Origin: Marinobacter sp. NP-4(2019)
GTDB lineage: Bacteria; Pseudomonadota; Gammaproteobacteria; Pseudomonadales; Oleiphilaceae
Assembly (NCBI RefSeq): GCF_003994855.1
Contig: NZ_CP034142.1
Span: 434,001 to 498,000, forward strand
Direction of reading: 5' to 3'
Length of the DNA: 64,000 nt
Shown here: in pieces, positions 1 to 7,688 of the stretch
Layout: each line of letters begins with the position of its first letter
Position numbering within the stretch: position 1 is the first letter of the stretch
Position numbers and translations under genes: made by a program
The notes under the pieces: generated by a model
Told to the model about the DNA's origin: nothing
The model's input: only the letters and a program-made list of their open reading frames with translations
Database searches by the model: none

Positions 1-4
1 AGTC

Positions 5-445
5 ATGCGAGCTAGTCGCGGGGCAGTCGCTCTGGAATTTCTGCTCCTGTTTCCTATGGTCGTCGCCATGCTTTATGGGGCGGCGGCCTACGGTATCCTA
101 TTCTTCGGGAAATACGAGATGCAGAGTGTCGTGGACCAGGCCGTCTCATCTGCCTTGCGGGTGGATCGTACCTGGTATTCAGCCGATGAACTCTCGGGCC
201 AGGTTGTGACCACCGCCAATGCGGCTCTGGCGAAAGGCTGGGCGTTGAAATCCCAACGCCTGAGGGCCGGAGCGGAAATCACTGGTGATGAATGTCAGGT
301 GGATGGTTCGGGCAGCTTCCTGACTTGTACCCTCTCCCGCGATAACAAGGCCGAGCCCATGGTTCCTCAATTGACGTTCGGGTTTCTGGGGAAGTTTCCG
401 CCCATGCCTGACACAATGAGTGCGGAAGCAACCATGGCCTTCTAG
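5..445 (+). CDS. tadE: TadE-like minor pseudopilin of the Tad pilus
   Basis: A 146-residue protein that opens with a short basic stretch, then GAVALEF and a single hydrophobic helix (about residues 7-32). This is the TadE/TadF pseudopilin pattern, in which prepilin peptidase cuts before the hydrophobic helix. The remainder is a small periplasmic domain with two cysteines (in ECQV and LTCT) that could form a disulfide. It is the first of a run of Tad genes and ends 25 bp before cpaB. The start lies 4 bases inside the window edge. It fits the family N-terminus well, but an upstream start cannot be excluded. The role, a minor pilus component for Flp pilus assembly, follows from family and context. 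Confidence 0.8.
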   Translation: MRASRGAVALEFLLLFPMVVAMLYGAAAYGILFFGKYEMQSVVDQAVSSALRVDRTWYSADELSGQVVTTANAALAKGWALKSQRLRAGAEITGDECQVDGSGSFLTCTLSRDNKAEPMVPQLTFGFLGKFPPMPDTMSAEATMAF

Positions 446-470
446 TTTGGATGACTAAGGCACAATAACA

Positions 471-1319
471 ATGAACAAAAGACTGATTTATGCGTTGCCG
501 GCGACGGTACTGGCGCTGGTTGCACTGGGCCTTGCCATCGTTGGTTTGTTGTCGACACAAGACCAGCCTGCCAACGCCGGGCAAGCCAAGGTATCCCAGC
601 CTGAGCAAACACTGCCGGCTCCGGAGTACCAATATCTGGTCGCCCGTCAGGCACTGTCTCCCGGCGATGTCATGACAGAAGAGGGTTTTATGTCGGTTGC
701 CTCTTCTGATCCCCTGCCTGATGCCATTCCTGCTGACGATGCCCCCTATGGTCAGCCTATCAAAACATCTCTGGCTGCGGGCCAGATGCTGACCACTGCC
801 AACATGCGAATTGATAGCGTTCTGGAAACACTGGTTCCACATGGGCATCAGGCCATGGCTATCGCCGTTGACGATGTTTCTGGTGTCGGTGGGCTGCTGC
901 GACCGGGTGACCGGGTCGATGTGACGGCTTCCTTTCGGCGCTCGGACAAGGACAAGCCCGCCGCGCTGAAATTACTGGGTAACGTGTTGGTCCTGGCAGT
1001 CAAGGGTGTGCCCTTTAACGGTGAAGCTGGCGAAGAAAGCGATTCCCGACGTAACAACACTGTTGTGCTGTCAGTCCCCGAGGACAAAGTCTCACGCCTG
1101 TTGTTGGCTTCCAGTGAAGGTAAGCTCCAGCTTGTCGCCGTTCCCCCGAAACAGGAGGTTGCATCAGAGGACGAAGAGCCCGAAGTGAAGCCGGTCTACC
1201 TGGAGGATCTTTTCCCCAAGCCTCCCAAGCCTGAACCGGCCCCGCGGGCTACGCCCCCACCTTCCACCCGCGTGCAGGTATTCGAAGGATCCGAATCAAG
1301 GAGTGTGTATGTACGGTAA
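471..1319 (+). CDS. cpaB: Flp pilus assembly protein CpaB/RcpC
   Basis: A 282-residue protein with an N-terminal membrane anchor (about residues 5-30, rich in Leu/Val/Ala) and a periplasmic SAF-like domain. Visible are the repeated SAF segment around YLVARQALSPGDVMTEE and the strongly conserved region AIAVDDVSGVGGLLRPGDRVDV (about residues 128-149). The C-terminus is a Pro-rich tail. CpaB/RcpC proteins sit in the periplasm and are thought to stabilise or gate the CpaC secretin. Its 3' end overlaps the start of the secretin gene by 11 bp, which suggests translational coupling. Length and order are normal for a Tad locus. Confidence 0.92.
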   Translation: MNKRLIYALPATVLALVALGLAIVGLLSTQDQPANAGQAKVSQPEQTLPAPEYQYLVARQALSPGDVMTEEGFMSVASSDPLPDAIPADDAPYGQPIKTSLAAGQMLTTANMRIDSVLETLVPHGHQAMAIAVDDVSGVGGLLRPGDRVDVTASFRRSDKDKPAALKLLGNVLVLAVKGVPFNGEAGEESDSRRNNTVVLSVPEDKVSRLLLASSEGKLQLVAVPPKQEVASEDEEPEVKPVYLEDLFPKPPKPEPAPRATPPPSTRVQVFEGSESRSVYVR

Positions 1320-2484
1320 ACCGATCACCTTATGGCTAACGGCAGTGTTGCTGGGAAGTCTGGCAGTTACCCTGCCGGCGGCTCAGGGTGATACTGAGAT
1401 GGTGGATGGTGCACCGGTCAAATTGGGCGACGGGGAACAGAAGGTGCTGAGCTTTCCGGATACCCTGGCCAAGGTAGCAACGTCTGATCCGGAAGTGGTG
1501 GCTGTGTCGGTGTCTGATGACAGGGAACTGCTGGTAACAGCTAAATCCCAGGGGGCGGCCATTTTATCGGTATGGCTCAAGGGGCGCTCCGAGCCGTTGC
1601 GTTCCCCGGTTGTTGTTGCGTCGACCCTCGGTGCCAAACTGCCCTTCGGTACTCAGGTACAGACCGATATTCGAATTGTTGAGGTTAATCGCAACGAGCT
1701 GAATGAATTGGGGGTGTATTACTCCAAGCTGTTTGATGGTGGACGCCTGGGGGCATCCTTTGCCGCACCGGAATCCACGGTGCCCGGCTTCGGTGGTGCT
1801 ACGGGTATTGCGACCAACGGCTTCAACTTCTTCCGGTTCGGAAACAGCTCCCTGAGCATTCTCAATGCCCTGGAATCTGGTGGTTTTGCCTACACATTGG
1901 CAGAGCCTTCACTGGTCACATTGAGTGGGCAAAGTGCTACTTTCCTTTCCGGAGGTGAGTTCCCGATTCCGGTAAGCAGAGGTGATGACGGTATAGAGGT
2001 TGAGTTCAAACAATTTGGTGTCAGCCTGAGCCTGACACCAACGGTGGTGGGTGAAGACCAGATTATTTTAAAGGTCGCGCCGGAGGTCAGCGATCTGGAT
2101 GATGCTGCGGGGATAGCCTCCGGTGGTATTACCATTCCCGGATTGAGGGTGCGGCGTACGGAAACCACCGTTGCCATGGCGCCCGGTGAAACGTTCATTA
2201 TCAGTGGGTTGGTCAGCCGCAATACCTTTAACAACAGTGACCGGATTCCGGGACTCGGCAATCTGCCGTTGTTGGGTGCGCTGTTCCGTTCCGACCGTGT
2301 GTCGCGGGAAGATCGCGAACTGATCATGGTGGTCACGCCGCACCTGGTCAGCCCCGGCAAACAGGGCAACGGCAGACTGGAAACCATCGCCCGGGACTAT
2401 CACCACAGCAGTACCGGCTGGCTGGACATGGCGACCGATTCAAGCCCTGGTGAGCGCCCCATCAAACACGGACTGAGCTGGTGA
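1309..2484 (+). CDS. cpaC: Tad secretin CpaC/RcpA
   Basis: Outer-membrane secretin that forms the exit channel for the Flp pilus. There is a signal peptide (LWLTAVLLGSLAVTLPAAQG), an N-terminal pilus/BON-like domain (about residues 28-105), and a C-terminal secretin domain with typical end motifs (PGLGNLPLLGALFRS, then DRELIMVVTPHLV). At about 391 residues it is compact for the family. I chose ATG 1309 because AAGGAG lies at 1298-1303 with 5 bp spacing. An in-frame GTG at 1303 sits inside that Shine-Dalgarno sequence. The gene overlaps the end of cpaB. Confidence 0.94.
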   Translation: MYGKPITLWLTAVLLGSLAVTLPAAQGDTEMVDGAPVKLGDGEQKVLSFPDTLAKVATSDPEVVAVSVSDDRELLVTAKSQGAAILSVWLKGRSEPLRSPVVVASTLGAKLPFGTQVQTDIRIVEVNRNELNELGVYYSKLFDGGRLGASFAAPESTVPGFGGATGIATNGFNFFRFGNSSLSILNALESGGFAYTLAEPSLVTLSGQSATFLSGGEFPIPVSRGDDGIEVEFKQFGVSLSLTPTVVGEDQIILKVAPEVSDLDDAAGIASGGITIPGLRVRRTETTVAMAPGETFIISGLVSRNTFNNSDRIPGLGNLPLLGALFRSDRVSREDRELIMVVTPHLVSPGKQGNGRLETIARDYHHSSTGWLDMATDSSPGERPIKHGLSW

Positions 2485-2488
2485 TGCT

Positions 2489-3685
2489 ATGAACAGAGAC
2501 GAGATTCTTGTTTGTGTGGCGGATGACATCGGCATCCGGACCTGGCTCGAGCGGATACTGGACGGACTGTGGCCGGTGGAGTTTGTTGCCTCATCGGACC
2601 TTTCCCGTGTCAGTCGCCTCGTAGAAGCCACAGGCAGTCGCTTTGTGATGGTGGCGGCCGATGAAAACGATGCCGAAAAAGCCCTTAGAATCATCAGTGC
2701 CCTGGCCAAATCCCGTGAGGACCTGGCGGTGGTGTCCCTGACCCGCAGGGTGAGCCAGGACTTCCTGCTGCGGAGCATGCGGGCCGGTGCCCGGGATTGT
2801 TTCATCGCCAGCAGTGATGGCGAGGAGATTCGTACGCGAATACAGCAGTTTCTCCATGTTGCCCCTGAGCGTATGACCACCGGAAGTCGCCCTTCAGAGG
2901 GGCGCAAGAAAATCACCCTGGTAACGAGTTCCAGTCCGGTGGTAGACACCCGGTTTTTTGCGCAGAACCTGGCGTTTACGACCAATAAGCTTTTTCCGGA
3001 TGCCCGTATTCTGGCACTGGATACCTCGGCGACGGACCGGCATGTGTTCTATCTGGACAGCAATAACCGGGTGACCCTGGAAAGCCTGTTGCAGAATCCG
3101 GAATCGCTCGATCAGGCAATGATCGAGACAGCACTGGAAGAATACGCGCCCAACCTGCGCATGCTGGCCTGCAAACTGTCCCCTGAAGCCCTCAGTGATG
3201 ACCGTAACGCGGACCTGTTTATTGCTGTCAGCCAGCTAATAAGCATGTTTGACTATATCGTTGTCAACGTAGACCCCGTGGTTGCGGATTTCTGGCTCAG
3301 CGCGGTAGGTCTGCATGCCAAGGATCTGGTGATGGTGATACAGCCCATTGTTGAACAGGCCCATGAAGCTCGTAGGCAACTGGATAGCTGGCGGGAGCAC
3401 CTTGCCCGTGATTGTCGAAAATCGTTGGTGCTGGACTGCTATGAAAAGAAAGGCGCCCCGGCCCTTGGTGAACTTGAGCGGGCAGTGGGTGTGGATTTTA
3501 TGGGGAGTCTACCTCTGGACTGGAACAGCCGGCTCATGTCCATCAATGCGGGCTTGCCGCTGCATAAGCTGCCGCAGAGAAGCCAGTATCAGAAACAACT
3601 GGAAGCGATCCTGAAACGTTACGCAGCCGATGAAAACAGAGACGGTCAGGGTCCAGTGCGCCGCAAACTGTTGCGGACTGGATAA
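2489..3685 (+). CDS. cpaE: Pilus localisation protein TadZ/CpaE with degenerate P-loop
   Basis: A 398-residue protein with an atypical receiver-like N-terminal domain (about residues 1-125), then a MinD/ParA-like domain (about 135-390). Family members place the Tad machine at the pole and are usually the first machine component to localise. The position where ParA-type proteins carry a KGGxGKT loop here reads VTSSSPVVDTRFFAQNLAF, with no glycine-rich loop or catalytic lysine. Nucleotide binding is therefore doubtful, although the later strands (LALDTSATD, FDYIVVNVDPVV) are preserved. It starts 4 bp after the secretin stop and precedes cpaF by 12 bp. Confidence 0.88.
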   Translation: MNRDEILVCVADDIGIRTWLERILDGLWPVEFVASSDLSRVSRLVEATGSRFVMVAADENDAEKALRIISALAKSREDLAVVSLTRRVSQDFLLRSMRAGARDCFIASSDGEEIRTRIQQFLHVAPERMTTGSRPSEGRKKITLVTSSSPVVDTRFFAQNLAFTTNKLFPDARILALDTSATDRHVFYLDSNNRVTLESLLQNPESLDQAMIETALEEYAPNLRMLACKLSPEALSDDRNADLFIAVSQLISMFDYIVVNVDPVVADFWLSAVGLHAKDLVMVIQPIVEQAHEARRQLDSWREHLARDCRKSLVLDCYEKKGAPALGELERAVGVDFMGSLPLDWNSRLMSINAGLPLHKLPQRSQYQKQLEAILKRYAADENRDGQGPVRRKLLRTG

Positions 3686-3697
3686 GGAGAGGGCGGA

Positions 3698-4903
3698 ATG
3701 GCTACCCGGATTGACCAGGAATACCAGGATCTGAAAAAGCGGGTCCATTATTTTCTGGTGGAGCGTCTGGACGAAGAGGGCGTGGAAGTCGGCAAGTCTG
3801 GTCGTGACACCCTGTATGGGTTCATCCAGGACAACGTGCAGAGTTTTGTTGCCCAGCATCGGATGCCGTTGTCCGCCCAGGATCTGAATCTGCTGACCCG
3901 TGAAACCTTTGACGAGGTGGCAGGATTCGGCCCCCTGGAACCACTTCTCTCGGACGAAACCGTCAATGACATACTGGTCAACGGACCCAGGGATGTGTTT
4001 ATTGAGGTCTCAGGTGTGTTGCAACGGGCCCAGACACGATTTATCGACGACGATCACGTTACCCGGGTCATTCGCCGCATTCTGGCCCCGCTGGGGCGTC
4101 GGCTGGACGAGTCCAGCCCGATGGTGGATGCCCGGCTGCCGGATGGCTCCCGCGTAAACGCCATTATCCCGCCGGTTGCCCTGGATGGTCCTTCCATCAG
4201 TATCCGGAAATTTACCCAGAAGCACCTGACTGCCCAGGATCTGGTGAACAGTGGATCCATGACGTCCCGGTGTTTGGATGTCCTGACGAATCTTGTCGAA
4301 ACCCGCCGTAATATCCTGATTAGTGGCGGTACGGGAACCGGTAAAACCACTATTCTCAACTTGCTCAGCCAGTATATTCCCCGAGATGAACGGGTTGTGA
4401 CCATTGAGGACTCTGCCGAGCTACAGCTGAATCATCCCCATATCGTGCGCCTGGAAACCCGACCGGCCAACACCGAGGGTACTGGCAAGATCACCGCCCG
4501 CGATCTGGTGATCAACGCACTGCGAATGCGGCCTGACCGTATTATTCTCGGCGAAGTGCGGTCCGGGGAGATCATTGAACTGTTGCAAGCCATGAACACT
4601 GGCCACGAAGGTTCCATGAGCACGATTCACTCCAACAGTGCCAAGGATGCACTGGTCCGGATTGAAACCCTGCTGGCGGTGAATGGGTATGATGCTGGCG
4701 AGCGGGCCATTGGCCGGTTGATCGGTTCATCACTGGACGTCATTGTCCAGTTGTCCAGACTACCCAATGGTCGCCGGTTTATCAGTGAAGTGGTGGCGAT
4801 GAAGTCCACACCGGACGATCCATACAAGATGGAAACACTGTATCGGGCGGAACGGGAAGACCATAGCGACATGGAACCACTGACCGGGGAGTCTCCAGGG
4901 TGA
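3698..4903 (+). CDS. cpaF: Tad pilus secretion ATPase CpaF/TadA
   Basis: Type II/IV secretion ATPase that powers Flp pilin extrusion at the cytoplasmic face of the inner membrane. The Walker A motif GGTGTGKTT is at residues 210-218 (Lys216). It is followed by the Asp box (VTIEDSAELQL), a Walker B-like segment (RMRPDRIILGEVRSGE) and a His box (TGHEGSMSTIHSNS). The N-terminal all-alpha domain (about residues 1-90) is typical of CpaF. AAGGAGAGGG precedes the ATG. The stop codon overlaps the GTG start of tadB (GTGA). Length of 401 residues is normal. Confidence 0.96.
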   Translation: MATRIDQEYQDLKKRVHYFLVERLDEEGVEVGKSGRDTLYGFIQDNVQSFVAQHRMPLSAQDLNLLTRETFDEVAGFGPLEPLLSDETVNDILVNGPRDVFIEVSGVLQRAQTRFIDDDHVTRVIRRILAPLGRRLDESSPMVDARLPDGSRVNAIIPPVALDGPSISIRKFTQKHLTAQDLVNSGSMTSRCLDVLTNLVETRRNILISGGTGTGKTTILNLLSQYIPRDERVVTIEDSAELQLNHPHIVRLETRPANTEGTGKITARDLVINALRMRPDRIILGEVRSGEIIELLQAMNTGHEGSMSTIHSNSAKDALVRIETLLAVNGYDAGERAIGRLIGSSLDVIVQLSRLPNGRRFISEVVAMKSTPDDPYKMETLYRAEREDHSDMEPLTGESPG

Positions 4904-5817
4904 ATAGCCACGTCTGGTTTGCGGGTGCGCTGCTGGTCGGGCTGCTTGCAGTGCTGTTGCTCATGGTGCAATTGGGATGGGGGCTGTGGCAAAGCCAGCG
5001 ACGGATTACCCGCAGTATCACGGCCCGGCTGAATTCAGCCCGTGAGGTGGCCGGGCCTGGTGGCGCCAGGGTGGACCTTGGTCCCCTTGAGAGGCTGTTG
5101 GTCCAGGCGGATATCCGCTGGAGCATGCGACGTCTGGTGATGTTGTCCCTGTTGTTGTTGGGGGCGCTGGCGTTCATCGCCCTGTCCCGGGGTGTGGTGG
5201 TATTGCTGGTGGTCTTATTTTTTACCGTGACAGCAATCGGGGTCTGGTGGCGCATGCGGTTCCAGAAACAGCGCCAGACCATCCATGAAGAACTCCCGGG
5301 TGTTGTGGATGCGGTGTTGAGAAACATTGACGCAGGTCGTTCCCTGGAGCATTCCCTTATCACGGCGTTTGATGAATCATCGCCGGTGTTCAGTCCACTG
5401 GTTTTCCGGCTGCGCAACGCCGTGGAGGCGGGCCGTGAATACACTCGCCTGTTTGAGGATTTCGCAGACCTGTACAAGGTTCCCGCCATGGTTCTGGTTG
5501 CTATAGCCCTGCGGACGACATCACGGTTTGGTTCGTCAATCCGCCCTGTGCTCGAGCAGGTGTCCACGTCCCTGAGGTCGCAACAGGCCATGCGACGGGA
5601 ATTCCTGGCGGCCAGTGCGGAAACCCGTTTTACCGCCATTACGTTCGCAGTCCTGCCTCCCGCTCTGGCAGCGTTTATGGTGCTGGTCAATGAAGAGTAC
5701 TCAGATGTGTTACTGAACACACCTACTGGTCATTCACTGTTACTCACAGCGGGAACTCTCCAGGTGCTGGGTATGGTGGTGATCTGGCGGATGATCCAGG
5801 GGGTGGGGCGTGGTTGA
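4900..5817 (+). CDS. tadB: Tad inner-membrane platform protein TadB
   Basis: A 305-residue polytopic protein with an N-terminal TM helix (about residues 6-27), a TM pair near residues 80-118, a cytoplasmic T2SSF/GspF-like domain (about residues 125-255), and two C-terminal TM segments. It forms the inner-membrane platform with TadC for the CpaF ATPase. The conserved stretch ELPGVVDAVLRNIDAGRSLE is typical of TadB. The GTG start overlaps the cpaF stop by 4 bp, and the 3' end overlaps tadC by 8 bp, so the three products are probably made in step. Confidence 0.93.
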   Translation: MNSHVWFAGALLVGLLAVLLLMVQLGWGLWQSQRRITRSITARLNSAREVAGPGGARVDLGPLERLLVQADIRWSMRRLVMLSLLLLGALAFIALSRGVVVLLVVLFFTVTAIGVWWRMRFQKQRQTIHEELPGVVDAVLRNIDAGRSLEHSLITAFDESSPVFSPLVFRLRNAVEAGREYTRLFEDFADLYKVPAMVLVAIALRTTSRFGSSIRPVLEQVSTSLRSQQAMRREFLAASAETRFTAITFAVLPPALAAFMVLVNEEYSDVLLNTPTGHSLLLTAGTLQVLGMVVIWRMIQGVGRG

Positions 5818-6685
5818 TACCTGGTTCCTGTTATCTGCCGCGGCGGCTCTTTTTGCGTTGTGGATGGCCGGCTACATGGCGCCACGCTGGGCGCTCAAGG
5901 CCCGCATTCATGATCGCCTGAAGAATCGGGGCGCTGGTGTAAGTGGCGATGAGGAAATGACCAACTTCCTCGCGGAACTGGGGGAAAGCTTTACCAGCCT
6001 GTCGTCGATTCAGGGCGATTATGAGGACATGGAGGCCGCGTTGGAAACCACGGGGCGCAATCGTCAGCAAAGCCAGGCGACCTACATGGCTCTGTGTTGG
6101 TTCCTGCCGCTGGTTGTAATTGCGTTGGGTTTTGTTTTGGCCGGTCCCATTGTCGGTATGATCATTGCCGCCGTGGCCTTTCTGTTGCCTCGCCGTGTAA
6201 TCCGGACCATGGGTGCCACTGCTGAAAAACAGCAGAACCTCGAAGCCATTGAGCTATGCCATATGACACGAATGCTGATGGAGGCAGGTCTTTCCATCGA
6301 GCGAGCCCTGAGGCTAATCGCAGTACAGGCTCGCCCAGTCATGCCCCACCTGGCGAGTCGCCTTGACCGTTTTAACCGGGTGATGGAAAGCGGGGCGGAC
6401 CGGACGGCGGCACTGGATGAACTGGGCAGGAACCGACGCATTGTGGTGTTGCGCAGTTACGTGAACCTGATGAAACAGAGCGGCACCCTTGGCGCCGGGG
6501 TCACATCAAGCCTGGACCAAATCATCAAGGAAGCTCAGCAGAAAGAGCGTAGCAACCTGAGCGAGGAAACCAACCGGATTGGCGCCAAGATGACGATTGT
6601 GATGATGGTATTCCTGCTGCCCGGATTGTTTCTGTTGATTGGCGGTCCGGCAGTGATGTCTATTTTTGAAACGATCAATCGCTAG
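5810..6685 (+). CDS. tadC: Tad inner-membrane platform protein TadC
   Basis: A 291-residue TadB paralogue, and the second GspF-like platform subunit. It has an N-terminal TM segment, a central TM pair (about residues 92-130), a cytoplasmic T2SSF domain containing ELCHMTRMLMEAGLSIERAL, and a C-terminal TM helix (VMMVFLLPGLFLLIGGPA). The GTG start lies within the tadB 3' end. The gene order cpaF-tadB-tadC is conserved in Tad loci. Confidence 0.92.
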   Translation: MVDTWFLLSAAAALFALWMAGYMAPRWALKARIHDRLKNRGAGVSGDEEMTNFLAELGESFTSLSSIQGDYEDMEAALETTGRNRQQSQATYMALCWFLPLVVIALGFVLAGPIVGMIIAAVAFLLPRRVIRTMGATAEKQQNLEAIELCHMTRMLMEAGLSIERALRLIAVQARPVMPHLASRLDRFNRVMESGADRTAALDELGRNRRIVVLRSYVNLMKQSGTLGAGVTSSLDQIIKEAQQKERSNLSEETNRIGAKMTIVMMVFLLPGLFLLIGGPAVMSIFETINR

Positions 6686-6735
6686 GGTATCCGTCCATGG
6701 TGAATGACGAAAAAACAACCTGTCAGGAGACATTA

Positions 6736-7422
6736 ATGGGAGTGTGTAAGCGTATTAGCGGGCGGGGAAGCCTACTGCTGGCAATTTCACTGGCAGTGAC
6801 CGGTTGTTCGACCATGAACACAAGTACCGTGGAAGAGCCGCAGCTCCAGGTCAGTTGCACCACCACCTTACAACCTGAACATCAACTGCAGCTGGACGCC
6901 GTTGATGCCCAGATGTCCCGCTCACAGCCCTACGCAGCCCTGGCAAAGCTGGAGAGTGAAGGTCTCGCTACCGAGCAGCATTGGGTCAGGCGCGGGCAGT
7001 TGCTGGCCTCGACCAATCAGGTTGCCGAAGCACAAGAGGTGTTCCAGGCGCTGGCCACACAATGCGGTTCGGCGATGGGGCATCATGGCTTGGGGCTGGT
7101 TTACCTGAAGCGGGGCAAACTGAAGGAAGGCACGCGTGAATTGAGAAAAGCCCGGGAACTGGCTCCGTCGTCCTCTGATATCCGCAACGACTATGGCTAT
7201 GCGCTGTTGCTGACTGGTGGCTACTACGATGCCGTTTTCGAACTGAGAACGGCTTTCGAGCTGGCCGATGGACAGGGTGCAGTGCGTCAGAACCTGGCGG
7301 CAGGCTATTTCATTACCAACGACCGTTCCGGGCTGGCGATGCTAAAGCACAAGTACGATTTGTCCAGGGACGAAGTCGCCCATGCTGAAAAACTGGCTGC
7401 CCGGATCAGGAGGTCCAGATGA
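6736..7422 (+). CDS. tadD: TadD-like TPR lipoprotein
   Basis: About 228 residues with a lipoprotein signal peptide ending in LAVTGC, then tetratricopeptide-type helices (a clear one around residues 115-150 reading GLGLVYLKRGKLKEGTRELR, followed by NDYGYALLLTGGYYDAVFEL). TadD proteins are pilotins or assembly factors needed for outer-membrane secretin function. ATG 6736 is preferred over an in-frame ATG at 6697 because AGGAG lies 6 bp upstream and it gives a signal peptide of ordinary length. The stop overlaps the next gene by 4 bp (ATGA). Confidence 0.88.
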   Translation: MGVCKRISGRGSLLLAISLAVTGCSTMNTSTVEEPQLQVSCTTTLQPEHQLQLDAVDAQMSRSQPYAALAKLESEGLATEQHWVRRGQLLASTNQVAEAQEVFQALATQCGSAMGHHGLGLVYLKRGKLKEGTRELRKARELAPSSSDIRNDYGYALLLTGGYYDAVFELRTAFELADGQGAVRQNLAAGYFITNDRSGLAMLKHKYDLSRDEVAHAEKLAARIRRSR

Positions 7423-7688
7423 GAAAGATGCTGCCCATACTTCTGCTGCTTGTGCCGATATCCGTACTTGGCCAGGATCGGCCTGAACACGGCCTGTCCA
7501 ACTCGGTTGTTACCCCGGAGAAAGTGCCAGAGGTCCGACAAAGGCTCGACCGGCAGGTGAACAGGGGTGAGCCTGAGGCAAGTGAGCTGTCAGTGCAGTC
7601 CTATGCCGACAGCCAGGAACGAATCGCCGAAACGTTCCGGCGTGCCATTCCCGACAAGATAGCGGAGTCATCCCGTGATGAGGATTAA
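7419..7688 (+). CDS. Small exported protein of the Tad operon (possibly DUF3613-like)
   Basis: An 89-residue protein with a cleavable signal peptide (RKMLPILLLLVPISVLGQ), a polar, charged middle, and a short conserved-looking segment YADSQERIAETFRRAIPD. Small exported proteins with a Y-x3-SQ...F-x3-IP pattern occur after tadD in pseudomonad Tad loci and are annotated as DUF3613. I assign that family only tentatively. It is coupled to tadD by an ATGA overlap and to the next gene by a 14-bp overlap, so it belongs to the Tad operon. Its function is unknown. Confidence 0.7.
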   Translation: MRKMLPILLLLVPISVLGQDRPEHGLSNSVVTPEKVPEVRQRLDRQVNRGEPEASELSVQSYADSQERIAETFRRAIPDKIAESSRDED

